In this document: positions 6,560 to 12,670 of the stretch, piece by piece
How the letters are laid out: every line of letters starts with the position of its first letter
How positions within the stretch are numbered: position 1 is the first letter of the stretch
Translations under genes and position numbers: made by a program
Notes under the pieces: model-generated
Databases searched by the model: none
What the model was told of the DNA's origin: nothing
Seen by the model: only the letters and a program-made list of their open reading frames with translations
Assembly (NCBI GenBank): GCA_003650505.1
Contig: QMQL01000010.1
Coordinates: forward strand, 1 to 12,670
DNA: 12,670 nucleotides
Reading direction: 5' to 3'
Origin: Candidatus Acetothermia bacterium
Lineage (GTDB): Bacteria; Bipolaricaulota; Bipolaricaulia; UBA7950; UBA9294

Positions 6560-7201
6560 ATGATCACGTTGGGGATCGATACCTCCGAGCGAGACGGCGG
6601 GGTCGCATTGTACAGCGAGGGCGAGATCGCCGAAGAATTCTTGTTTGAGGGGCCGCTCCGTCACGCCGAGTCGCTCTTCCCGGCGATCGAGGCTCTCCTC
6701 GAAAGATGCCGGATCGACAACGGGAGAATCGGGCTTGTCACCGTCAACCGGGGGCCGGGATCGTTCACAGGCCTGCGGATCGGGCTGGCGAGCGCGAAGG
6801 GCCTCTGTCAGGCGCTCGGGGTCCCGCTCGTCGGGATCGACGGGACGGTCGCCTACCGGGCGGCGATCCCTGAGGAAAAGCGCGTCTGCGTGATCATCGT
6901 GAGCCGCCGTGACATGTTCTACGTGCGGTGGTTCGCCGGGGACCGACCGAAGGGGGAAACCCGGATCCTGCACGAGCACGAACTCGTGGAGATCCTGAAC
7001 AGAGAGGAGAGGGAGCTAACGTTGATCGGGAGCGGCACGCCCGCCATCTATCCGCAGGTGCAAAACCGATCGATCCGATCGGCCCCGGACGAGCTGAACA
7101 GGGTGTCACCGCTTGCGATCGCCCGGCTCGGGGCCGCCGACGGAGGGCCGGACCGGCTGTTCGAGCTCGAACCGGTTTACGTCGAGACGATCCTCGCCTA
7201 G
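6560..7201 (+). CDS. tsaB: TsaB, t6A tRNA-modification scaffold protein
   Basis: This 213-residue ASKHA-fold protein has the TsaB hallmarks: an N-terminal LGIDTSERDGGVALY strand-turn (4-18), NRGPGSFTGLRIG (63-75) and a C-terminal LEPVYV (203-208). TsaB (YeaZ) pairs with TsaD and TsaE, using threonylcarbamoyl-AMP from TsaC/TsaC2, to make N6-threonylcarbamoyladenosine at position 37 of ANN-decoding tRNAs. The partner genes are not in this window. The length is slightly short for the family (about 220-235) but the protein looks intact. The start ATG 6560 is the only plausible one. It lacks a Shine-Dalgarno site and sits where transcription from the overlapping promoter should begin. rimI, often adjacent to tsaB, is absent; rpmB follows. 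Confidence 0.93.
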   Translation: MITLGIDTSERDGGVALYSEGEIAEEFLFEGPLRHAESLFPAIEALLERCRIDNGRIGLVTVNRGPGSFTGLRIGLASAKGLCQALGVPLVGIDGTVAYRAAIPEEKRVCVIIVSRRDMFYVRWFAGDRPKGETRILHEHELVEILNREERELTLIGSGTPAIYPQVQNRSIRSAPDELNRVSPLAIARLGAADGGPDRLFELEPVYVETILA

Positions 7202-7206
7202 ACATA

Positions 7207-7218
7207 ATCGATATCGAT
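7207..7218. repeat. Perfect 12-bp palindrome between tsaB and rpmB
   Basis: ATCGATATCGAT is its own reverse complement and lies in the only AT-rich patch of the tsaB-rpmB gap, just before the rpmB Shine-Dalgarno site. It overlaps a -10-like CATAAT (7203-7208), for which no convincing -35 is found. It could be a protein-binding site or chance. Confidence 0.4.
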
Positions 7219-7232
7219 AAGAGGTGAATCAG

Positions 7233-7424
7233 ATGGCAAGAGTCTGCGAAATCTGCGGGAAGAGACCGGTCGCTGGGAACGCGATCAGCCATTCCGCCCG
7301 CCATACGCGCCGCGTCCGCGCTCCGAACCTGAAGCGCGTGCATGCGATCGTCGATGGCCGCCGGACCTGGATACACGTCTGCACCCGGTGCATCAAGTCG
7401 GGGCGCGTCGTCAAGGCGGGATAA
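7233..7424 (+). CDS. rpmB: Ribosomal protein bL28
   Basis: This 63-residue basic protein of the large ribosomal subunit begins MARVCEICGKRPVAGN, as typical L28 does, and ends with VCTRCIKSGRVVK. It keeps both cysteine pairs (C5/C8 and C50/C53) and so is the zinc-binding C+ form rather than a cysteine-free paralogue. The start is ATG 7233, preceded by AAGAGGTGA (7219-7227) at good spacing. GTG 7224 lies within that Shine-Dalgarno site and is rejected. The gene sits 31 bases after tsaB and 39 before the S1-domain gene. Confidence 0.96.
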   Translation: MARVCEICGKRPVAGNAISHSARHTRRVRAPNLKRVHAIVDGRRTWIHVCTRCIKSGRVVKAG

Positions 7425-7463
7425 GGCCGGGCCGCCCCCAAGTAGGAATCCGAGGAGGGATGG

Positions 7464-7871
7464 ATGTCCACCGATAACGGAGGGGCGATCCCCGGTGAGG
7501 TGGTCTCGGTCGAGAGCGGGAGGATCGAAGTCCGCCTGGACACGGGCCAGGTCGGTGTCCTATCGGAAGCGGACGGCCTCGCCCTGGAAGTCGGGTACAG
7601 GGGGGTCTTCCGGATCGAGCGGAGAAGCGGAGAGGGGGAGATCCTCCTCTCGCTCTCCCAGCCGGCCACGAATACCCCCTCGCCGGCGTTCGACCGCGAG
7701 TTCACCCGGCTGCGGGACGCCCTGGCGAATCACCGTCCATCGCCGATCAAAGAGAGGACCGTGAAGAGCCCGCTCGGCGAAGAGCGGATGGAGGATTGGA
7801 TCGAGCGCGTCGACCGGGCGGTCTCCCGCCTCCGGAAGCATCGCGCGAAACGGCTGAACGATCGGATCTAG
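7464..7871 (+). CDS. Small S1-domain RNA-binding protein (GSP13/YugI-like)
   Basis: This 135-residue protein has one N-terminal S1/OB-fold domain at about residues 10-66. Its landmarks are an opening GEVVSV strand, a VRLDTGQVGVLSEAD segment (23-37), a VGYRGVFRIE strand and a closing EILLSLSQ (59-66). The C-terminal half is charged and predicted helical (MEDWIERVDRAVSRLRKHRAK). The layout resembles small S1-domain ribosome-associated proteins such as YugI/GSP13 and CvfD, suggesting a role in RNA binding or translation; this is family resemblance, not proof. The ATG at 7464 follows GAGGAGGGA (7452-7460). It lies between rpmB and the oxidoreductase genes, and its stop is 14 bases before the ferredoxin start, so it is probably co-transcribed with both. 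Confidence 0.78.
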   Translation: MSTDNGGAIPGEVVSVESGRIEVRLDTGQVGVLSEADGLALEVGYRGVFRIERRSGEGEILLSLSQPATNTPSPAFDREFTRLRDALANHRPSPIKERTVKSPLGEERMEDWIERVDRAVSRLRKHRAKRLNDRI

Positions 7872-7885
7872 TCGAGGGAGGGTCA

Positions 7886-8110
7886 ATGCCGAGTGGAAGA
7901 GTCCTAATCGACGAGGAACGCTGTAAGGGATGCGGTCTGTGCATCGCTGCCTGCCCGCAGAAGGTCCTCGCCTTCTCTGGGAAGATCAACAGGAGCGGGT
8001 ACAACTACGTCCACATGGAGCATCCGGAGAAATGTGTCGGATGCGCGTTCTGCGCCATGACCTGCCCGGACGTGGCGATCGAGGTCTACCGCGAGAAGGT
8101 CGCGGCATAA
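7886..8110 (+). CDS. vorC: 2[4Fe-4S] ferredoxin subunit of 2-oxoacid:ferredoxin oxidoreductase
   Basis: This 74-residue protein has two complete cluster motifs, CKGCGLCIAACP (Cys 13, 16, 19, 23) and CVGCAFCAMTCP (Cys 50, 53, 56, 60). It is the delta-type electron-transfer subunit that takes electrons from the thiamine-pyrophosphate site and its proximal cluster to external ferredoxin. The start ATG 7886 is set by GAGGGAGGG (7874-7882). The upstream in-frame extension overlaps the S1-domain gene and lacks ferredoxin-like sequence. The next gene begins nine bases after the stop. Naming of this subunit varies among genomes (vorC/vorD/porD). Confidence 0.92.
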   Translation: MPSGRVLIDEERCKGCGLCIAACPQKVLAFSGKINRSGYNYVHMEHPEKCVGCAFCAMTCPDVAIEVYREKVAA

Positions 8111-8119
8111 GGGGGACCG

Positions 8120-9175
8120 ATGGGTGAGAGGAAACTGATGCGGGGGAACGAGGTGATCGCCGAGGCGGCGATCCGGGCCGGCTGCGAGTGCTACTTCGCC
8201 TACCCGATCACCCCCCAAGCCGAGCTCCTCGAACACATGGCGAGGAACATGCCCCGGCTCGGCCGGACGTTCGTCCAGGCGGAGAGCGAGATCGGGGCGA
8301 TCAACATGCTCTACGGGGCCGCGGCGGCCGGGGTGCGGGCGATGACGTCCTCCTCGTCGCCGGGGATCAGCCTGAAGCAGGAAGGGATCTCCTACATCGC
8401 CGGATCGAACCTCCCGGCGGTGATCGTCAACATCATGCGCGGCGGGCCCGGGCTCGGGGACATCGCCCCGGCGCAGGGGGACTACTTCCAGGCGACGAAG
8501 GGGGGAGGCCACGGGGACTACCGGATGATCGTCCTCGGTCCTTCGACCGTCCCCGAGGCCGGTGAGCTGACGATCCTCGCCTTCGACCTCGCCGACAAGT
8601 ATCGGGTACCGGTGATGATCCTAGCCGACGGGATGCTCGGCCAGATGATGGAGCCGGTCGAGCTCCCCGATCCGGTCGATCCTGCGACCCTCCCGAAGAA
8701 GGACTGGGCGCTGACCGGGGCGAAAGGGCGAGACCCGAACATCATCTTGAGCTTCGATCTCGATCCCGAGGTCCTGAAGCAGATGAACCTCGTCCTGCAG
8801 GAGAAATACAGGAAGATCGAGGATAACGAGGCCCGCTACGAGGAATACCAGACCGACGATGCCGACATCGTGATCGCCGCCTACGGGACGGTCGCCCGGA
8901 TCGCCAAGACGGTCGTCCGCCGGGCGCGGGCCGAAGGGATCAAGCTCGGCCTCTTCCGGCCGATCACCCTGTGGCCGTTCCCCTACGAGCCGCTCCGCGA
9001 GCTCGCCTCCCGGGTGAAGACGGTCCTCACCGTGGAGATGAGCGCTGGGCAGATGTGGGAGGACGTCCGGCTCGCCGTCGCCGAGCGGGCGGAGACCCCG
9101 TTCTACGGGGAGATGGGAGGGGTCGTCACAACACCGAAGAAGATCCTGAGCGAGGTGAGGAAATATGCCCGTTAA
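8120..9175 (+). CDS. vorB: 2-oxoacid:ferredoxin oxidoreductase alpha subunit, VorB type
   Basis: This 351-residue subunit contains the pyrimidine-binding domain (YPITPQ, 28-33; SSSSPGISLKQEGISY, 77-92; RGGPGLGDIAPAQGDYFQATKGGGHGDYR, spread over 107-135) and a C-terminal transketolase-like domain from about residue 200. The length and the run around MRGGPGLG match subunits annotated as 3-methyl-2-oxobutanoate (branched-chain 2-oxoacid) dehydrogenase VorB more than pyruvate or 2-oxoglutarate enzymes. The reaction is CoA-dependent oxidative decarboxylation of a 2-oxoacid with reduction of ferredoxin, typical of amino-acid fermentation or, in reverse, biosynthesis in anaerobes. Substrate preference is inferred from similarity; KorA is the main alternative. 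GGGGGA precedes the ATG, and the end overlaps vorA by 11 bases. Confidence 0.9.
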   Translation: MGERKLMRGNEVIAEAAIRAGCECYFAYPITPQAELLEHMARNMPRLGRTFVQAESEIGAINMLYGAAAAGVRAMTSSSSPGISLKQEGISYIAGSNLPAVIVNIMRGGPGLGDIAPAQGDYFQATKGGGHGDYRMIVLGPSTVPEAGELTILAFDLADKYRVPVMILADGMLGQMMEPVELPDPVDPATLPKKDWALTGAKGRDPNIILSFDLDPEVLKQMNLVLQEKYRKIEDNEARYEEYQTDDADIVIAAYGTVARIAKTVVRRARAEGIKLGLFRPITLWPFPYEPLRELASRVKTVLTVEMSAGQMWEDVRLAVAERAETPFYGEMGGVVTTPKKILSEVRKYAR

Positions 9176-9926
9176 CACGGAGAACATGGTCAAGGTATTC
9201 GGCCGGCCGGAGTCCCTGACCGACGCGCGGTTCACCTACTGTCCCGGCTGCCACCACGGGATCCTGACGCGGATCATCGCCAAGGCGATCGACGAGCTCG
9301 GAATCGCAGAGAGGACGGTGACGATCGCCCCGGTCGGCTGCTCCGTCTTCGCCTATCTCTGGTACAAGTGCGACGCTGTTCAAGCATCACACGGGAGGGC
9401 GAGCGCGGTGGCGACCGGACTGAAGCGGGCGAACAAGGACCTCATCGTCATCTCCTACCAGGGGGACGGGGACTTCGCTAGCATCGGGACGGCCGAGTCG
9501 ATCCACGCGGCGAACCGGGGGGAGAACATCACCGTCATATTCGTCAACAACCAGATCTACGGGATGACCGGTGGGGAGATGGCCCCGACGACCTTAGTCG
9601 GCCAGCGGACGACGACCACCCCGGACGGCCGCGATCCGGCCTACTTCGGCTACCCGATCCGGTTCTCAGAGCTGATCGCCACCCTGGACGCTCCTGTCTA
9701 CGTCACCCGCCAGGCCCTGTACGACACGCGGCGGATCATGGACGCGGAGAAGGCGATCAAGAAGGCGATCTCATACCAGGTCGAGGGGAAGGGGTACTCG
9801 CTCGTCGAGGTCCTCTCCACCTGCCCGACCAACTGGCACATGAGCCCGCTCGAGGCGAACAGGCACGTCGCCGAGGTGGTGACCGAGGCGTTCCCGCTCG
9901 GCGACCTCGTGGATAGGGGGGGATGA
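9165..9926 (+). CDS. vorA: 2-oxoacid:ferredoxin oxidoreductase beta subunit (thiamine-pyrophosphate binding), VorA type
   Basis: This 253-residue subunit holds the thiamine diphosphate and a proximal [4Fe-4S] cluster. The TPP motif is GDGD (100-103) followed by NN (128-129). Cluster cysteines fit the family pattern: CPGC (26, 29), VGCS (59) and LSTCPTNW (220). The start ATG 9165 lies inside the end of vorB and is preceded by GAGGTGAGG (9152-9160), so translation is coupled; ATG 9186 is a less likely alternative. The stop overlaps the next start by four bases. It works as part of a complex with the ferredoxin, alpha and gamma subunits encoded alongside. Confidence 0.92.
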   Translation: MPVNTENMVKVFGRPESLTDARFTYCPGCHHGILTRIIAKAIDELGIAERTVTIAPVGCSVFAYLWYKCDAVQASHGRASAVATGLKRANKDLIVISYQGDGDFASIGTAESIHAANRGENITVIFVNNQIYGMTGGEMAPTTLVGQRTTTTPDGRDPAYFGYPIRFSELIATLDAPVYVTRQALYDTRRIMDAEKAIKKAISYQVEGKGYSLVEVLSTCPTNWHMSPLEANRHVAEVVTEAFPLGDLVDRGG

Positions 9927-10462
9927 TGGAGAGATCGGTGATCATCGCAGGTTTCGGAGGGCAGGGGGTGATCCTCGCCGGGAAGATCCTCGCCCAGGCC
10001 GGGATGGACCACGGCCTGGAGGTGACGTGGCTACCATCATATGGCCCGGAGATGCGGGGGGGGACGGCGAACTGCACCGTCGTCCTCTCAGAAGAGCCGG
10101 TCGGCTCCCCGATCGTCGACGAGCCGACCGACCTCGTCGCGATGAACCTCCCCTCCCTCGACAAGTTCGAGCCGATGGTGGCAAGGGACGGGACGATCGT
10201 GATGAACCGGTCCCTGATCGAGCGGGATCTGGAGCGGACCGACGTCCGACCGTACCTCGTCGATGTCCATCCCCTCGCCGAGGAGGCGGGGAGCTCCCGG
10301 GCGATCAACATGGTCGCCCTCGGCGCCTACCTGAAGGCGACCGGGGTCGTACCGCTCGAGGTCGTCAAGGGAGCGATGGCGCGGATGCTCGAGGAGGGCG
10401 GTAAGGGGAAGTTCGTCCCGATGAACGAGAAGGCGCTCGAGCTGGGGTACGAAGCTGTCTGA
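9923..10462 (+). CDS. 2-oxoacid:ferredoxin oxidoreductase gamma subunit
   Basis: This 179-residue protein is the gamma domain of pyruvate/2-oxoacid oxidoreductases. It has the N-terminal GFGGQGV loop (10-16), SYGPEMRGGTANC (39-51) and a C-terminal helix ending with ALELGY. In these enzymes the gamma part binds CoA and completes the active complex. The start is ATG 9923, overlapping the beta-subunit stop as ATGA; ATG 9926 is directly next in frame and cannot be excluded. The ferredoxin-alpha-beta-gamma order is that of vor and kor clusters, so the operon is complete. Its last codons overlap the proposed start of the Nudix gene. Confidence 0.92.
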   Translation: MMERSVIIAGFGGQGVILAGKILAQAGMDHGLEVTWLPSYGPEMRGGTANCTVVLSEEPVGSPIVDEPTDLVAMNLPSLDKFEPMVARDGTIVMNRSLIERDLERTDVRPYLVDVHPLAEEAGSSRAINMVALGAYLKATGVVPLEVVKGAMARMLEEGGKGKFVPMNEKALELGYEAV

Positions 10463-10970
10463 GCGGATCCTATCGCGGGAGGAGGTCTTCTCCGGGCGGA
10501 TCCTCCGCCTCGTCGTCGACCGGGTGACGCTCCCCGATGGACGGGAAGCGGAGCGCGAGCTCGTCCTCCATCCGGGGGCGGTGGCGATCATCCCGATCCT
10601 CGATGATGGGAGGATCCTCCTCGTCCGCCAGCACCGGCACGCCGCAGGAAAGGAACTCCTCGAGATCCCAGCCGGGAAGCTCGACGTGGATGGGGAATCC
10701 CCGCAGGAGTGCGCGGCGCGCGAGCTTACCGAGGAGACCGGGTACGAAGCATCCGAGTGGGAGGAGCTTCTCACCTTCTACACCTCCCCGGGATTCACAA
10801 ACGAGACGATCACCCTGTTCCGCGCGACCGGCCTCCGGAAGGTGGGATCATTCGCACCGGGGGAGATCGCCGGGATCGAGCCGATCGAGCCCGGATCGGC
10901 CCGGAGGATGGTCGCGACCGGAGAGATCGCCGATGGGAAGACGATCATCGCCCTCTTGCTCGAACGATGA
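10455..10970 (+). CDS. Nudix hydrolase, ADP-ribose pyrophosphatase type, probable CTG start
   Basis: The Nudix box follows GKLDVDGE and continues E-x7-REL-x-EE-x-GY. The loop between its first Gly and Glu has one residue more than the strict GX5E pattern. IPAGK before the box and the FYTSPGFTNE segment after it are characteristic of ADP-ribose pyrophosphatases, which hydrolyse ADP-ribose to AMP and ribose 5-phosphate. The only conventional start is GTG 10524, without a Shine-Dalgarno site. However, the frame stays open upstream to a stop at 10422-10424 and encodes SREEVFSGRILRLVVDRV, the usual N-terminal strands of this family. The only near-cognate start in that stretch is CTG 10455, overlapping the gamma-subunit stop by eight bases. 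It gives 171 residues, near the family norm. The function is sound; the start needs proof. Confidence 0.85.
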   Translation: MSERILSREEVFSGRILRLVVDRVTLPDGREAERELVLHPGAVAIIPILDDGRILLVRQHRHAAGKELLEIPAGKLDVDGESPQECAARELTEETGYEASEWEELLTFYTSPGFTNETITLFRATGLRKVGSFAPGEIAGIEPIEPGSARRMVATGEIADGKTIIALLLER

Positions 10971-12670
10971 ACCTCCAGCCTCGAGCCGGCCAGGATCAGT
11001 CGAGCTTCTTCGCCTACGGGAGGGATGAGGACGGGCATTACCGGTTCGATCCCGACCTCCTCCCGGCGAACTTCTGGCTGATCGGAGGGGGGGAGATCGG
11101 GGGGAAGGCGCGCGGGCTTCTCTTCGTGATGGACCGGATGAGGCATGGGGTGCGGTTGACGGACTTCCCACATTTGATCCGCTTCCCCGACTCGGTCGTC
11201 CTGACGACCGAGGTGTTCGACGAATTCATGGAGCGAAACCGGCTCGGATCCGACGTTATCGCCGGATGCCAGGGAGAGATATCCCTCGACGAGCTCGAGG
11301 AGCGGATCATCGGTGCGACCTTCCCGAAACGGTGGGAGGAGGAGCTGTCCTCATTCCTCGAGAGTGAGTCCCGTCCCCTCGTCGTCCGCTCCTCATCGAT
11401 AATGGAGGACAACCCCGACTATTCGTTCGCCGGGATCTACCTCTCCGACTTCCTCGCCAACCGCGGAGGGCTGGAGGAGCGGCTGGAGGAGCTGAAGAGG
11501 GCGGTGAAGCGGGTGTACGCCTCGACGTTCGCCAGGAACGCCCGCGCCTACCGGAAGCGGCACGGCCTCGACTGGCAGACCGAGAAGATGGCCGTTTTGA
11601 TCCAGAACATGATCGGCCAGCCGTACCCGCACCGCCTCTTCTACCCGCTGATCGGAGGGGTCGCCTTCTCGCGCAACTACTACCCATGGACCGAGCGGCT
11701 GAAGCCGGAGGATGGGATCGTCCGTCTTGTGGTCGGGACGGGGACGCGCGCCGTCGGCCGGGAGTATGCCCGCGTCTTCTCGCCGGCGATGCCCGGCCTC
11801 CGGCCGGAGGGGAGCGACCCGAAGACGATCCTCCGCTACTCGCAGGAGACGGTCGACGCCCTCGACCTGAAGGGGGGGAGGCTCGTCCAGCGGCGGATGA
11901 ACGAGCTCGACAACCCGCTCTTGTTCAAGGTCTGCTCGATCGTCGGCGAGGACGGGACGATCCGCGAGCCGCTGTCGGCAGCCCCGCTCGGCGAGAAGGA
12001 GCGGCTGCTGGCGACCTTCTCCCGCCTGATAGAGGGGGATTCGATCATCCCGTTCACCCCCCTTGTCCGCCAGCTCCTAAATGACCTTGAAGGGATGGTC
12101 GGCTCGCCGGTCGACATCGAGTTCGCCCTCGACTTCCCCGCGGACGGAGAGACCCCGCTCTTCTACCTCCTGCAGGCGCGGCCGCTCGGAAACCGGCCGG
12201 AGCACCGGAGGATCAAGATCCCGCGGATCCCGAAGGAGCAGATCGTCCTCTCCGCCCTCCACGTCCTCGGAAACGGGAAGATCGCGGGGATCAACCACCT
12301 CGTCATCGTCGAGCCGTCCTCCTACCGGCTGGAGGACGCTTACACGATCGCGCGGACGATCGGCCGGATAAACGAGGGGCTCGTCGAGTCGAACGAGCCC
12401 TACGTCCTGATCGGCCCGGGGAGGTGGGGTTCGACCAACCCCGGCCTCGGCGTCCCCGTCAGGTATGGGGAGATATCCGGGGCGGCGGTGATCGTTGAGA
12501 TGTCGACCGCCTCGTTCGCCCCCGAGCTCTCCTACGGGACGCACTTCTACGCCGACATGGTGGCGAGCGGGATCCTCTACCTCCCGCTCCTCGAGGACGA
12601 GGGGGACTATCTGAACCGGAAGCTACTCTCCGAGCAGAAGGTCGCCTACAGCGACCGGTTCGTCACCCAC
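10967..12670 (+). CDS. PEP-synthase-like ATP-grasp protein with atypical C-terminal module (cut by window edge)
   Basis: The first 568 residues are visible. The N-terminal half is a PEP/pyruvate-binding (PPDK_N) ATP-grasp domain: a glycine-rich GGGEIGGKARG (40-50), VVRSSSIMEDNPDYSFAG (139-156) matching the ATP-binding block of PEP synthase, and DIEFALD...FYLLQARP (383-406) closing the domain. In PEP synthase and pyruvate phosphate dikinase the swivelling domain with catalytic His (GGxxSHxAIxAR) should follow. It is not found in the next 160 residues. Instead a different segment carries IGPGRWGSTNPGLGVP (482-497), VIVEMS (508-513) and SYGTHF (522-527). It may phosphorylate or bind something other than pyruvate, or be regulatory; I assign no reaction. 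ATG 10967 overlaps the Nudix stop as ATGA, indicating co-translation. Confidence 0.82.
   Translation, partial: MNLQPRAGQDQSSFFAYGRDEDGHYRFDPDLLPANFWLIGGGEIGGKARGLLFVMDRMRHGVRLTDFPHLIRFPDSVVLTTEVFDEFMERNRLGSDVIAGCQGEISLDELEERIIGATFPKRWEEELSSFLESESRPLVVRSSSIMEDNPDYSFAGIYLSDFLANRGGLEERLEELKRAVKRVYASTFARNARAYRKRHGLDWQTEKMAVLIQNMIGQPYPHRLFYPLIGGVAFSRNYYPWTERLKPEDGIVRLVVGTGTRAVGREYARVFSPAMPGLRPEGSDPKTILRYSQETVDALDLKGGRLVQRRMNELDNPLLFKVCSIVGEDGTIREPLSAAPLGEKERLLATFSRLIEGDSIIPFTPLVRQLLNDLEGMVGSPVDIEFALDFPADGETPLFYLLQARPLGNRPEHRRIKIPRIPKEQIVLSALHVLGNGKIAGINHLVIVEPSSYRLEDAYTIARTIGRINEGLVESNEPYVLIGPGRWGSTNPGLGVPVRYGEISGAAVIVEMSTASFAPELSYGTHFYADMVASGILYLPLLEDEGDYLNRKLLSEQKVAYSDRFVTH

Noticed and set aside
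7415..7440. Possible terminator after rpmB
   Set aside because: A GGCGG/CCGCC stem can be drawn, but it has a long loop, overlaps the end of rpmB and has no T-run.
7904..8512. Minus-strand open frame of 202 codons opposite ferredoxin and vorB
   Set aside because: The plus strand has intact cysteine motifs and VorB motifs; the antisense frame is low-complexity.
10088..10774. Minus-strand open frame of 228 codons opposite the gamma subunit and Nudix genes
   Set aside because: Two well-supported plus-strand genes occupy the region; the antisense product is Ser/Arg-rich and then acidic, with no motif.

Overview
The window is a GC-rich, gene-dense stretch of bacterial chromosome. It holds one gene cut by the left edge, one cut by the right edge and fourteen complete genes. 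No gap exceeds about 150 bases, and I see no mobile element, CRISPR array, rRNA or tRNA. Codon use is uniform (Ile almost always ATC, many CGG/AGG Arg and GGG Gly codons), so nothing looks recently acquired. A four-subunit 2-oxoacid:ferredoxin oxidoreductase with a 2[4Fe-4S] ferredoxin subunit points to an anaerobe. Ribosomal protein L28, TsaB, RuvB and RibF are typical bacterial housekeeping genes. The phylum cannot be fixed from sequence alone; a deep-branching anaerobic lineage such as Bipolaricaulota (Acetothermia/OP1) is only a guess.

Layout. Bases 1-436 (minus) are the N-terminal part of a nitroreductase. A short divergent gap follows. Bases 586-3314 (plus) are a tldD-pmbA pair encoding a heterodimeric metalloprotease. 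Convergent to it (3326-3871, minus) is an unrecognised membrane-anchored extracytoplasmic protein. Next come a CDP-alcohol phosphatidyltransferase-family membrane enzyme (4019-4537, plus) and ruvB (4534-5538, minus), whose stop codons overlap. ruvB is divergent from ribF (5613-6527, plus). From ribF onward everything is on the plus strand: tsaB, rpmB, a small S1-domain protein, vorC/vorB/vorA/gamma (2-oxoacid:ferredoxin oxidoreductase), a Nudix hydrolase of ADP-ribose pyrophosphatase type, and a PEP-synthase-like ATP-grasp protein that runs off the right edge. From the S1-domain gene to the end, genes overlap or lie within 14 bases of each other, so that stretch is probably one transcript.

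Two things stand out. First, genes fall into two translation-initiation classes. Operon-internal genes and several first genes have clear Shine-Dalgarno sites. By contrast, pgsA-like, ruvB, ribF and tsaB have none, and each has a TANNNT -10 hexamer ending only 7-9 bases before the start codon, as expected for leaderless mRNAs. Second, the terminal PEP-synthase-like protein has a normal N-terminal ATP-grasp domain. Where the phosphohistidine domain should follow, it instead carries an unfamiliar module with GPGRWGS and GTHF motifs. A probable non-AUG (CTG) start of the Nudix gene and a drifted CDP-alcohol phosphatidyltransferase signature also deserve checking.
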